Positions 19,395 through 28,247 of a stretch of 64,000 nt of DNA are shown here, one piece after another. The stretch covers positions 863,883 to 927,882 of the forward strand of contig CAWCWN010000004.1 of the NCBI GenBank assembly GCA_963799245.1. The letters run 5' to 3'. This stretch comes from CAWCWN01 sp963799245. GTDB lineage: Bacteria; Chloroflexota; Ktedonobacteria; Ktedonobacterales; Ktedonobacteraceae. Each line of letters starts with the position of its first letter. Within the stretch, counting starts at the first letter, position 1. The translations under genes were made by a program, and so were the position numbers. The notes below the pieces were generated by a model. That model was not told the origin of the DNA, did no database searches, and saw nothing but the letters and a program-made list of their open reading frames with translations.

Positions 19395-20243
19395 TCACCC
19401 TCTCTTGCCGGATGTGCTCTCATCCCTGAGAAAGGTATGGACGAGCGAGGCCACCTGCTCTTTCTCGGTGAGAATGAACAGGTGCCCTCCATTGAGGATA
19501 TGCAGTGTAGCGTTGGGAATGAGACGTGCCATGATCCTGGCATTGAGGGGTGGAACGATCACGTCGTCCTTGCCTGCCAGGATCAAGGTCGGCTGGCGCA
19601 TCTGGTGCAGCCAGGGAAGGCTTGTCCAGCCCAGAGTAGCCAGCAGTTGCCCGACGTATCCCAGGCCAGGTGACGCTGTGATCAGTTGCGCATAGGACTG
19701 AGCCAGGTCGGGGTTCTGCCGAAACACGTCGCCATAGAGGGAGGACGCAAGGGAGACCATATACGCGGGATCGAGATAGCGACGCGGACTGAGCATTTTG
19801 ATCAGGACAGAGGGATTCCCAGGGACGGAGAGCGAGCCCGCCGAGGTAGAGACCAGGATCAGGCGACGGCAGCGCGACGGGGACTGGTGAGCGAATTCTT
19901 GCGCCAGCCCACCACCCCACGAGACGCCCAGTACGTCAACAACTGGATGTCCTAAGACATCAAGCATATCGGCGATCAGGTCGGTGAGTCCTCGCAGACG
20001 CAGAGGGTGGGGGGGCAGCGGCGACTTGCCAATGCCCGGCACATCGAAGCGCAGCGTTGCGATCTTCGGCTCCCCAACGTTGTCGAGTGCCTCGATGAAG
20101 GGGTCAAACAGCTCAAGGTTGGCCCCGATGCCATTGATCAGCAGCAAGGGCGGCAGGCTTTCGTCCCCTTGTTGGAGGGCCACGTATATGCGGAAGCCCT
20201 TGACATTGAGCATGGTTGTTTCTATGGTGGTGTCGTCACGCAT
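19395..20243 (-). CDS. alpha/beta hydrolase, poly(3-hydroxyalkanoate) depolymerase-like
   Basis: 282 residues with the pattern of intracellular PHA depolymerases and their close relatives: LLLINGIGANLELFDPFIEA, RFDVPGIGKS, nucleophile GVSWGGGLAQEFAHQ, CRRLILVSTSAG, the block SPRRYLDPAYM, GWTSLPWL, acid GKDDVIVP and histidine NGGHLFILT. These enzymes cleave stored polyester in the cytosol. The ATG is preceded by AGGAAG. The downstream acyl-CoA ligase fragment agrees with this role. Intact. A generic hydrolase cannot be fully excluded. Confidence 0.8.
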   Translation of the reverse strand: MRDDTTIETTMLNVKGFRIYVALQQGDESLPPLLLINGIGANLELFDPFIEALDNVGEPKIATLRFDVPGIGKSPLPPHPLRLRGLTDLIADMLDVLGHPVVDVLGVSWGGGLAQEFAHQSPSRCRRLILVSTSAGSLSVPGNPSVLIKMLSPRRYLDPAYMVSLASSLYGDVFRQNPDLAQSYAQLITASPGLGYVGQLLATLGWTSLPWLHQMRQPTLILAGKDDVIVPPLNARIMARLIPNATLHILNGGHLFILTEKEQVASLVHTFLRDESTSGKRG

Positions 20244-20525
20244 CTTTTTCTTCCTGATCCTCTCGTTCCGTATCAGACGAGTATAGCTGACGAGTGTTGG
20301 AAAAAGCGTTTATCGAACAGGCCCTGGCAGTAGACAAGCGTTTGTTCGTGACGCTTCCCTCCTGTGCTGTCTACATCAGCTATCCGGCGAGAAAATTGAG
20401 AGTTCCCCACTTCAATTCCCTGGTTTGTTGACGACTGATATGCACAGGGAGTAAGGCTTGGGGGATGTTCTTGCCATCCCAGACAGGGACTCACTGACCA
20501 AGACTCAAACATCTCTTTGGTTTGT

Positions 20526-20587
20526 TGTCCTGGCTACTTCTCATATCCGTTCGCCAAAGAGCACGGATATGAGAAGTAGCCAGGACA
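20526..20587. repeat. 62-nt hairpin copy of the dispersed repeat
   Basis: A perfect 25-bp stem with a 12-nt loop TCGCCAAAGAGC. Both arms carry core TTCTCAT. It lies inside the last codons of a short reverse-strand ORF, which gains a SWLLLISVLF-like tail from it. Confidence 0.9.
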
Positions 20588-20741
20588 GCATCTCATCTCC
20601 TTCTTGCAGGAGAGCGGCTCCGAGCTGGACGAGCGCGGCAAAGCGCTCGGAGGTGGAACGCGACGTATGATCGTATCGATGGCGCTGCTGGGTCATGCCC
20701 TCTCTCCTCTCGCCTGGTACGGAGAACGTCGTCCTGCCCAA
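20541..20741 (-). CDS. short hypothetical ORF ending in the repeat
   Basis: 66 residues. SERFAALVQLGAALLQEGDE in the middle looks like a real helical segment, and the last 15 residues are encoded by the repeat hairpin. The start may be the internal ATG giving MTQQRHRYDH. It is probably a truncated gene of unknown kind. Confidence 0.35.
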   Translation of the reverse strand: MGRTTFSVPGERREGMTQQRHRYDHTSRSTSERFAALVQLGAALLQEGDEMLSWLLLISVLFGERI

Positions 20742-20808
20742 TGGCCGCAGGTCATATGCGCGGCTTGCGGGATCTCCTTCAGGCTTCTTTCCATCGCGGG
20801 GGTCTGCT

Positions 20809-21132
20809 TCATCTCAGTGGTTGCAGGTATTCCACCACACGCTCGTAGGCCTGCTGTAAAGCGAGAAAGTCGGAGTGGTCTCCACCGGCATCCGGGTGAT
20901 AGCGCTTCGCCAGTCTGCGGTACTGCGTATGCACATCAGTGAGACTTACCTCAGCTGGCAGTTGGAGCAAGCAGTATGCCACGCGTAGTTGGCGTGGCAT
21001 AGCTTGCTGCTTCATCACCTTGTCTCGCGCCGGGCCTGCCAGGAGTGTATGAGCGAACAAGAACCACGTCTCAAAGTAGCACTCGATGAGTCTTGTAAAT
21101 GACGTTTGACCAGTCTCCATAAGCAGCTCCAA
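20809..21132 (-). CDS. J-domain protein
   Basis: 107 residues. The C-terminal 60 contain AYCLLQLPAEVSLTDVHTQY, RRLAKRYHPDAGGDHSDF and LALQQAYERVVEYL, a J-domain with the HPD tripeptide that stimulates Hsp70 ATPase. The first 45 residues are not recognised and may include non-coding sequence, because a later ATG (MKQQAMPRQLRVAY) is also possible. There is no zinc finger or C-terminal substrate domain, so this is a small class-C-type J-protein. Confidence 0.7.
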   Translation of the reverse strand: MELLMETGQTSFTRLIECYFETWFLFAHTLLAGPARDKVMKQQAMPRQLRVAYCLLQLPAEVSLTDVHTQYRRLAKRYHPDAGGDHSDFLALQQAYERVVEYLQPLR

Positions 21133-21378
21133 AATCAGGGCATTGCGTCACCTACCTGATTTGCGCACCTCAAATACAACCGTGGGATTTCTACTGGCTC
21201 AAAGTGGCCATCTCAAACGAGTTGCTCCTGTTGTGTAGGCGTGGGCGACAGCGCCCGCTACGTCTTAGGAAATATGCTCGGAGGAACACACTTGCAGCAT
21301 CCGTTACGTTTCCTCCACATATATTATATCTTCTATATAAAGATATCAGCCTGTTGAAAAACCCAAAGGGATGGTGGT
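21133..21378. other. spacer with no recognised feature
   Basis: No gene or clear signal seen between the J-domain gene and the tail of the lipoprotein ORF. Confidence 0.4.
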
Positions 21379-21909
21379 TCATAATGAAAGCGGAAGAAGC
21401 GTATGTGAGGAAGGGAAACGACCGCCATGATGGGAACAAAGGCGCGCAATGCCTGTCCTGGCTACTTCCCTCATCCGTTCGCTAAAGGGCACGGATGAGG
21501 GAAGTAGCCAGGACACAGGCATAACCAGCAGGTTTTTGCAATTGCAGCCCCCGACTGAAGCGAGAGGACCAGTCCATTTTTGGCCAAAGGGCAATTGTAG
21601 TTCAATCACATCACCAACATGGGCCATGATAGTTGCATGGGCATCAGCTCGTTTGACTATCACATTTGCGGCAGGTGGCGCAGTCATGACGACTGCATCA
21701 CTCGGGCAGCCATGGGCCGTGCCATATCCCTGTACTATTTTAGGTGTCGGCGTCGGTGTAGCAGCAGGACGTGCTCCCGATCCCCCAATTGAGCCGCAGG
21801 CAGCCAGCATAAAGGGAAGCAGCACTACCAACGAAACGATCAAGAAGAGCGGCTTTGGTCTGGTACTATGGCTTTTCTGCATGAAAGTGACTCCTTGTTC
21901 ATTTGACAT
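21379..21909 (-). CDS. lipoprotein, C-terminus replaced by dispersed repeat
   Basis: A signal peptide (PLFLIVSLVVLLPFMLAACG) with lipobox LAAC predicts export and lipid anchoring. A low-complexity ATPTPTPK linker follows, then a small beta domain with NVIVKRADAHATIMAHVGDV and LPFGQKWTGPLAS, reminiscent of chagasin/I42-like folds. From residue 131 on, the frame is encoded by the hairpin at 21454-21515 and sequence beyond, so the domain is cut. The most likely start is the ATG giving MQKSHSTRPK, nine residues in. The original C-terminus is not visible. Confidence 0.6.
   Translation of the reverse strand: MSNEQGVTFMQKSHSTRPKPLFLIVSLVVLLPFMLAACGSIGGSGARPAATPTPTPKIVQGYGTAHGCPSDAVVMTAPPAANVIVKRADAHATIMAHVGDVIELQLPFGQKWTGPLASVGGCNCKNLLVMPVSWLLPSSVPFSERMREVARTGIARLCSHHGGRFPSSHTLLPLSL
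21454..21515. repeat. 62-nt hairpin copy of the dispersed repeat
   Basis: A perfect 25-bp stem with loop TCGCTAAAGGGC and core TTCCCTC in both arms. It interrupts the 3' part of the lipoprotein gene. Confidence 0.9.
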
Positions 21910-22071
21910 CCTATGCTCCGGGATGATCTACCAGAAAAAAATCGTAAGCTCTGCCGATTCTATTTGGACCGGCAGGTGAAACACTAACCATCCAGCAATT
22001 CAGGATAGAGCCATGCTACGACACACGACCTGAGTGCATTGAAGGCTTCACTGGAGCGAGAAAGAGCGGTT

Positions 22072-22959
22072 TCAATACATATGCTTTTGGACCTCTTGCG
22101 TTACAGCTCGCAGGACGTGAGCGACCTGTGTAACTTTCGCATCGCCAGGACGATGTTCGACAGGCGTGATGGGATCTGTCGCCATGCGCGGGAGAGGCGG
22201 TATGACGGGGGTATCAGGTTTGAGTCCGACTTTCTGATCGACGAAGCGTCGAAAGCCAGGGTCATAGTAGACCCGCTCCGTCGGCCACATCTGGCGCAGG
22301 CGAGTCTCTCCCAACATCTTCAGCATATACTCCTCCCAGGCTTCCCAGACATCCTTCGACAATGCCCCCTTCTGGGCCTGGGTCCAGATATGCTCAAAGA
22401 AGTCTAGCATTGCCGTGCCCAGCCAGCGCACCCTTTCACGCAGCTCTGGGTCAAGCGTCTGGTCATTGGTCATACCTCCTTCTTGCTGCTCCTGTAGTGG
22501 TTGAGGTAGTGGGCTCATGAGAAGACGGCTCGCTTGTGGATAGGTCATCATCAGCTCACCGAGATGTGCTTCCGCATCATAGAGACCCTGCAACGTCGAA
22601 CTGTAGATCGTATCAGTAAAGATACGCGTCTGGGCGGTCATTTCCTTGCTCTGCTCCAGCAGGGCGTTGGTTTGCAGGCGCATAGCACGTGTTTGTACTA
22701 CAAGCAAGTAAAGGGTAATGGGTAACGCCAGGGCTTGCAGCAGGCCGGTAACCAGTTCGATGAGAACGATCATCTGGCTGGAGGGAAAGCCGATGGCGAT
22801 GATAGCAGCAACACTTTGCATAAAGCTCCTCCAGGAAACTGAGTGAAAAAGCAAGCCCGGGTTTTCAGGATGCTCTTTCCATGCTGCCATCCGCCTCAAG
22901 AAGGCTTGCCAGGCCTTCTGAAGTTGGATGAGGACTTGAATACCCACCTTGTGCGGCAA
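22072..22959 (-). CDS. hypothetical membrane-anchored protein
   Basis: 295 residues. Two hydrophobic stretches near residues 40-85 (SVAAIIAIGFP; LVTGLLQALALPITLYLLVV) form one or two membrane helices. They are followed by a helical cytosolic part (NALLEQSKEMTAQTRIFTDT, LRERVRWLGTAMLDFFEHIW). The layout resembles other bacterial proteins with an N-terminal anchor and a DUF4760-like helical domain. The assignment is by layout only. Intact, with no clear partner genes. Confidence 0.55.
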   Translation of the reverse strand: MPHKVGIQVLIQLQKAWQAFLRRMAAWKEHPENPGLLFHSVSWRSFMQSVAAIIAIGFPSSQMIVLIELVTGLLQALALPITLYLLVVQTRAMRLQTNALLEQSKEMTAQTRIFTDTIYSSTLQGLYDAEAHLGELMMTYPQASRLLMSPLPQPLQEQQEGGMTNDQTLDPELRERVRWLGTAMLDFFEHIWTQAQKGALSKDVWEAWEEYMLKMLGETRLRQMWPTERVYYDPGFRRFVDQKVGLKPDTPVIPPLPRMATDPITPVEHRPGDAKVTQVAHVLRAVTQEVQKHMY

Positions 22960-23052
22960 GGGCTGCTAGGCTTCCTGATAATTGACGTTTGCTCCCCCTC
23001 CACTTTTGCCGCTGGAGGTCATGTGCGGGCCAGTTAAAGCCTCCTCTGAACG

Positions 23053-24825
23053 TTACAGTTTACATTGGTATGGATCACACTTCGACGCATGTTCTTTTTC
23101 ATACGGTTCTTCACCTACTCCAAGCTGGAGCACTTGCCCGGCGATACTTCCGTATCGATAGATCGTGATACCTTTTAGCCCAAGGTGGTACGCCTGGCGG
23201 TAGACTTCAGCCACGATAGCGGGTGAAGCCGCGTTCGGCAGATTAATGGTCTTCGCAACCGCGTTATCCACACCAGCCTGAAAAGCCGCTTGCATCAGCA
23301 GGTGTTGGCGCGGTTCAATCTCCAAGGCCGTGGCAAACAGGTCGCGGGCATGCGCAGGCACTCCTGGCGCGTCGGAGAGGGTGCCATGGTTCGCTACATA
23401 CTCGAGCACCCCTGGTGTCAGGAAACCCATGCGCTCACCTATGGTTAACAGCAAGGGATTCCACTCGCTCAGGGTCTGGTTGCCAAGGACGCCCACGTGG
23501 CGGTAGCTTAAGGCAAACAGCGGTTCGATGCTCGAAGAGGTGTCCGCGATGATCGAGATGGTTCCTGTTGGAGCAATGGAGGTCACGGTCGCATTGCGTA
23601 ACCGTACTCCTCTTCTGGCATAGACACTCTGTTGCCACTGCGGGAAGACGCCGCGTTCGGCTGCCAGTTCGGCTGATGCACGATGCGCTTTGCGTGAGAT
23701 AAAATAGCTAAGCTGGCTTGCGCATGTCAGGGCCTCTCTGCTGCGGTACGGCAGGCCAAGGCGCAAGAGGAGCTCGGCAAATCCCATGACTCCCAGCCCA
23801 ATCTTGCGATTCGCCAGGGTGACGCTCTCCACCTGCGGGAGTGGGTAGCGGTTCACAACCAGAACATCATCAAGAAAGCGAACGGCCTGCTTCACAACTT
23901 GCGCCAGGCGCGGCCAATCAATTCTGCTCGTTCCACGCTCCTCTTTGACTATGTGCGCCAGATTGATCGAGCCGAGATTACAGGATTCGTAAGGAAGCAG
24001 TGGCACTTCACCACAAGGGTTGGTGGCTTCGATCCGTCCAAGCGTGCGGAGCGGATGGGCGCGATTGATGGCATCCAGAAAGATGAGTCCAGGATCGCCG
24101 CCGGCCCAGGCGGCCTCAATGATCCGCTGAAAGACGTCACGAGCAGCCAGCCGCCCGCTAGCGCGACCAGTGGTTGGATGGTGAAGGTCATAGCCCTCAT
24201 TGTGCTCTACAGCAAGCATGAAGGCGTCGCTGATGCCAACAGAGAGGTTGAAATTGGTGAGCGCGCCCGCCTCGTGTTTGGCCTCGATAAACTCTAGGAT
24301 AGCGGGATGATCGACTGCTAACACGCCCATGTTTGCCCCGCGCCTTTTGCCGCCGAGCTTGATGTTCTCCGTCGCACAGTCAAAGATTTTCAAGAAAGAG
24401 AGCGGCCCCGAGGATGTTCCCCCGGTGGAAGCGATCTGGTCACCCGCGGGCCGCAGGCAGCTGAAGCTAAAGCCGGTTCCACCTCCCGAGCGCTGGATGA
24501 GGGCCATATCCCGCAGCGTGCTAAAGATGGACTCCATGCTATCTTCCAGGGGGAGCACGAAACAGGCGGAGAGTTGCCCCAGAGGGGTGCCGGCGTTCAT
24601 CAACGTGGGGGAATTCGGCAAGAAATCCAGCCTGCTTAGCAGGAGGTGGAAACGCTCCTCCCACAGCTCTGCCTGGTCCCGCTTGCTCAGCAGCAGTTCG
24701 GCATGTGCGATGGCTCGTGCCACACGGGCAAAAAGCTCATCAGGCGTTTCGCAAAGCTCGCCCCGAGCATTCCGTCGCAGATAGCGCGCTTCCAGAACCC
24801 GGTGGGCATTCACACTCATGTGCAT
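23053..24825 (-). CDS. nrdJ: adenosylcobalamin-dependent ribonucleoside-diphosphate reductase (class II)
   Basis: The enzyme makes deoxyribonucleotides using a cobalamin radical. The 590-residue chain has the class II layout without an ATP cone: LSRLDFLPNSPTLMNAGTP, SACFVLPLEDSMESIF, SGGGTGFSFSCLRP, the active-site NPCGEVPLLPYESCNLGSIN, and the late ATVTSIAPTGTISIIADTSS. The C-terminus ends with a cysteine pair (KCDPYQC), as needed for re-reduction. No B12 riboswitch box or NrdR box was found upstream (24826-25057). Intact. Confidence 0.93.
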   Translation of the reverse strand: MHMSVNAHRVLEARYLRRNARGELCETPDELFARVARAIAHAELLLSKRDQAELWEERFHLLLSRLDFLPNSPTLMNAGTPLGQLSACFVLPLEDSMESIFSTLRDMALIQRSGGGTGFSFSCLRPAGDQIASTGGTSSGPLSFLKIFDCATENIKLGGKRRGANMGVLAVDHPAILEFIEAKHEAGALTNFNLSVGISDAFMLAVEHNEGYDLHHPTTGRASGRLAARDVFQRIIEAAWAGGDPGLIFLDAINRAHPLRTLGRIEATNPCGEVPLLPYESCNLGSINLAHIVKEERGTSRIDWPRLAQVVKQAVRFLDDVLVVNRYPLPQVESVTLANRKIGLGVMGFAELLLRLGLPYRSREALTCASQLSYFISRKAHRASAELAAERGVFPQWQQSVYARRGVRLRNATVTSIAPTGTISIIADTSSSIEPLFALSYRHVGVLGNQTLSEWNPLLLTIGERMGFLTPGVLEYVANHGTLSDAPGVPAHARDLFATALEIEPRQHLLMQAAFQAGVDNAVAKTINLPNAASPAIVAEVYRQAYHLGLKGITIYRYGSIAGQVLQLGVGEEPYEKEHASKCDPYQCKL

Positions 24826-25057
24826 ACGGTCCTCCTACACTCATTTCATCATTCCCACGACCGGCACTCCTGCTCAGGAAGAAACGCTTCAGGAAAGCTC
24901 ATCCATAATTTGCCCGCTCATAACGAACCGGCTGATACACGACGCATGCGCAAGATCAGCATCTGTGCATCGCGCTCATGTGTCGTGTAAGCTTGACGAA
25001 GTTCCTACAAACGATCGCTTACTGATGGTGTGAATCCAACCAACCCTCTGTAAGCCC

Positions 25058-25772
25058 TTATGCCCTGGATTCTACTCCATCCTGTGGATGCTGTACGTCT
25101 GTTCCAGACTCATGCAATAGCGCGTGCGGTGGCCGCACCACGAATACTGGCTGCGACGTCGCATGCAGCACATGCTCGGTGATGCTTCCGACTATCCAGC
25201 GAGTGAGAACGCCACGCCCGTGGGTGGACATAGCGATCACATCGTATGTGCCCGCTATTGGGAAGTCCTTCAGCATCCTCAATGCTTTCCCCTGCCCTGA
25301 TAATCGCCGCTGCGACATCATGCGCTGGCACGACAGCACACGTGATGGGCAGCTCGTCATCTGCGACCATGCTGGTGCGGATCTTGTTCGTGAGCATGTC
25401 CAGATACTCCCTGGCCTGTTGTTGCGTTTGCTCGATGATCTGGGCGCCAACGCTCTCTGAGAAATTTTCTGCGATATCCGTCGTATCCACCACATGCAAG
25501 AGATGCAGCCTGGCCTGCGATGGCGGGGCGAAGGCCTCCACCAGCTGTATGACCGGCGCGAGGATCGCCTCAGACAGCTCAGAACCATCCAGCGTCACCA
25601 GGGCGCGCAGGGGACGCTCGGCATCTGGCGACAACGTTGAGACCTTCGTGCATTGGATCTCCTCTCTGCGCTGGCATTCCTCACAAGGCTGAGAATAACT
25701 CCACATACAGCATAGATATTGCTCATCACAGTTCGCTCGCTTTGGAATAGGTCTGCATCCCAGCGAGATCAC
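25058..25772 (-). pseudogene. universal stress protein, frameshifted
   Basis: The first part (LRALVTLDGSELSEAILAPV, ARLHLLHVVDTTD) and the last part (TYDVIAMSTHGRGVLTRWIV, GSITEHVLHATSQPVFVVRP) both match the Usp fold. They lie in different frames, which change near 25280. The ATP-binding GxxG-type region is in the second piece. The true start is probably near 25640, since the first 40 residues look unrelated. It heads a set of stress genes on the other strand. Confidence 0.75.
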
Positions 25773-25902
25773 AAAACATCGCTCGCCTGGTCATCTCTTG
25801 CATTGAAGTGAGTTCACTGCTATCTCGGACAAGCGAACACTATTGTGAGCAAGACGTGATGATGTGCATCGTTGCTGTGATACTCCTGGAATAACGCGAG
25901 TC

Positions 25903-25925
25903 TATACTCCTGTACAGGTACAGGA
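25903..25925 (+). promoter_or_regulatory. putative -10 box and inverted-repeat operator before hsp20
   Basis: TATACT at 25903 runs into an inverted repeat TCCTGTA-CAGG-TACAGGA (25908-25925). No good -35 is seen, so the site may need an activator or be a repressor target for heat-shock control. It is 140 bp before the hsp20 ATG. Confidence 0.35.
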
Positions 25926-26063
25926 ATGGCATGGAATCAGGGTGCTCAAGAGAGAGAAGGGCAACGCGCGTCACGTCTGTGTGTTTTGATGCAGTTCACC
26001 ATGCAGCCGTGCGTTTGCACGCGCACGACACGCAAGAGTGAGTCTGAGAAAAGGAGAACCATC

Positions 26064-26534
26064 ATGTCAATGATTTGGAAAGATCCGTCAGAAGCGTTGC
26101 TGCCACTTCGTCAAGCCATGAACAGCTTGTTGGAGGACAGCTTTGTCTGGCCGGGTCGCTTTGCCTTTGAGCTCTTCAGCGGCCGAACCTTCCCCATTGA
26201 TGTCTACGAGTCAAAAGACAAGCAGGCCTATGAGATGAAGGCGTCATTGCCGGGCGCCAAGCCTGAGGAGATCGAGATCACTGCCTCGGGTGATACCCTC
26301 ACCATCACCTACGTCACGAAAGGCGAGGAAAAGGTGGAGAAGCCCAGGTATGTGCGGCACGAGCGCTACGAGGGCGAGATGAGCCGCACGATTGCGCTCC
26401 CCACCCACATTGACCCGGATAAGGTGCAGGCGAGCTTCGAAAGCGGCGTGTTGACGCTGCATATCCCGAAATCGGAAGCGGCGAAGCCGAAGCAGATCCC
26501 ACTGAAGGCGAAGGAGCAAGTAGGTACACGTTAA
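26064..26534 (+). CDS. Hsp20/alpha-crystallin small heat shock protein
   Basis: 156 residues from the ATG at 26064, which follows AAAAGGAGAACC. An upstream in-frame ATG would add 46 residues unlike the family. The alpha-crystallin domain runs from FPIDVYESKDKQAYEMKASL to SFESGVLTLHIPKSEAAKPK, with the conserved GVLTLHIPK motif. The N-terminal arm is short. The product is an oligomeric, ATP-independent holdase in the cytosol. It is the first of a run of stress genes on the plus strand and is followed by a strong hairpin. Confidence 0.9.
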   Translation: MSMIWKDPSEALLPLRQAMNSLLEDSFVWPGRFAFELFSGRTFPIDVYESKDKQAYEMKASLPGAKPEEIEITASGDTLTITYVTKGEEKVEKPRYVRHERYEGEMSRTIALPTHIDPDKVQASFESGVLTLHIPKSEAAKPKQIPLKAKEQVGTR

Positions 26535-26633
26535 GCAAAGATGCATGAAAAGCAGGGTTTGTTGATCTGACCCATACCTGGGAGAGGCCATGCTTCCCCC
26601 CGCGGGTAATCCGTGTCGGGTGATAGGTGCCTG

Positions 26634-26681
26634 TCCTTAAGCAGAGGTAAGAACCACCCGGTTCTTACCTCTGCTTAAGGA
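26634..26681. repeat. perfect 22-bp stem hairpin after hsp20
   Basis: TCCTTAAGCAGAGGTAAGAA and two more bases pair perfectly with the second arm across a four-base loop ACCC. No T-run follows, so it is not a classical intrinsic terminator. It may still stop or protect transcripts from both sides. Confidence 0.8.
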
Positions 26682-26840
26682 GCAATGCAACCACGATTGG
26701 TGAGATAGATTAGGATCAGCTTGAGCAAGGAGAGCGCTCCGAGGCCATTGGTCGCATTGTTTGCCATGATGATGGCCGCACGTCTGTCTTCCCAATCAAC
26801 GACAATTCCTATGCTGAGAGTACGAATGTAGGCATGGTGT
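26675..26840 (-). pseudogene. C-terminal fragment of an unidentified protein
   Basis: The reverse strand is open from about 26840 to a TAA at 26675 within the hairpin. It reads AYIRTLSIGIVVDWEDRRAA, IIMANNATNGLGALSLLKLI. This resembles the end of serine-hydrolase (beta-lactamase-like) proteins, but the fragment is too short to be sure. No start codon belongs to it, and the hsp20 side of the region took its 5' part. Confidence 0.35.
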
Positions 26841-26891
26841 ATTGCATATGGCTTTGTTGCCTAAAACTCCACACGAAAGGAGGTAGGTATC

Positions 26892-28058
26892 ATGAATATC
26901 CCATCGGAAAGCGAATTCAGGCATCTGCTCGAGTCAGACAGCAGCCCCTGCATCTCGATCGTGTTGACCACCCATCGAGCAGGCGTGGAAAAGCAAACGG
27001 ATGTGTTGAAACTGAGGCATGCCATGCGAGACGTTGAACATCGCTTCCATGCTAGCGGCTTGCGCTCTGCGGAGGTGGAGAGCCTGCTGCAACCCATCCA
27101 TGTCCTACTGGAAGATGAACAGTTCTGGCTGCACGCGGGTGATGGACTGGCGCTCTATCGCTCAGCGCATGTGTTTCGCTCGTATCGCCTGCCAGCTCAG
27201 GTGAGAGACCACGTGGTCATCAGCGATCATTTCTATCTCAAGCCGCTGCTGCCCTTCCTGGTCGGCAACGGGCGCTACTATATTCTGGCCTTTTCGCAAA
27301 ATGACATCCGTCTGCTTGAGGGAACGCGATACAGCATAGAGGACGTAGCATTACCCGCAGCGGTTCCTGTCAGCCTGGCGCAAGCGCTCAAGTACGATGA
27401 GACTGAGAACGAGGTCCGCTATCATAGCAGTGCGTCGGGAGCTCAAGTGGGCAAAGGGGGACGGCACGCGGTCATCTTCCATGGGCAGGGTGTGGGCATT
27501 GATGACAGCAAAGACAGGCTCCTGCGCTACTTTCAGCAGATCGATCGAGGATTACGTGACTTGCTGCACGATGCAACAGCTCCACTGTTGCTCGCTGGCG
27601 TCGCTTACCTCTTGCCGATCTATCGCGAAGCCAACACCTATCCTCATCTGTTAGAGGAGGGAATTGCAGGCAATCCTGATAAGCTGCAGGCGGAGACCTT
27701 GCACGAACAGGCCTGGGCCATCATTGAGCCATACGTCCTGCAGCCGCAGCACGAGGCCGCTGCTCGCTACAAAGACGCTGCGGGAACTGAACTGGCCTCC
27801 AATACGTTGCGCGAAGTGCTGCCGGCCGCCTGCAACGGTCGGGTTGAGAGCCTGTTTGTCGCGCTTGACCAGGAACAATGGGGGAGCTTTGATGTTGCCA
27901 TGAACACGCTCTCTCTGCATGCGGAAGCCGGGGCAGGGAGCGAGGACCTGCTGGATGAGGCTGCGAGGCAGACGCTGCTGCACGGTGGAGCAGTTTACGG
28001 GGTCGAGCGAGCAGCAGTGCCCGGGGAAGCATTGGTAGCGGCAGTGTTTCGCTACTAG
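26892..28058 (+). CDS. baeRF-family protein (bacterial eRF1/Pelota-like)
   Basis: 388 residues after AAAGGAGGTAGG. The pattern SPCISIVLTTHRAGVEKQTD, NDIRLLEGTRYSIEDV, the middle block GVAYLLPIYREANTYPHLLE and GNPDKLQAETLHEQAW matches the bacterial archaeo-eukaryotic release-factor family. The family resembles Vms1/eRF1 and is thought to act on stalled ribosomes or their peptidyl-tRNAs. The exact role in bacteria is open. Its position between hsp20 and two usp genes suggests induction by stress. Intact. Confidence 0.8.
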   Translation: MNIPSESEFRHLLESDSSPCISIVLTTHRAGVEKQTDVLKLRHAMRDVEHRFHASGLRSAEVESLLQPIHVLLEDEQFWLHAGDGLALYRSAHVFRSYRLPAQVRDHVVISDHFYLKPLLPFLVGNGRYYILAFSQNDIRLLEGTRYSIEDVALPAAVPVSLAQALKYDETENEVRYHSSASGAQVGKGGRHAVIFHGQGVGIDDSKDRLLRYFQQIDRGLRDLLHDATAPLLLAGVAYLLPIYREANTYPHLLEEGIAGNPDKLQAETLHEQAWAIIEPYVLQPQHEAAARYKDAAGTELASNTLREVLPAACNGRVESLFVALDQEQWGSFDVAMNTLSLHAEAGAGSEDLLDEAARQTLLHGGAVYGVERAAVPGEALVAAVFRY

Positions 28059-28247
28059 CGCCTCTGCAACGAGGAGAACGAATCCATTGAAAGTGCAAAG
28101 TTCATTAAATTGAACTGCCGTTCGCGCTGTGGATGCATCTTGTGAGAGCACACTCCTACGATGTGAAGCTCGCATGCACGAGGTATGGGGGAGGAAGGGA
28201 GCAACTGCCGGGGAGGAGCTACCGCGCATGCGCAAAGGAGCGTTGTG

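Noticed and set aside
24826..25057. Possible cobalamin riboswitch before nrdJ
   Set aside because: No B12-box-like sequence or matching stems were seen; only the ribosome site GGAGGA is clear.
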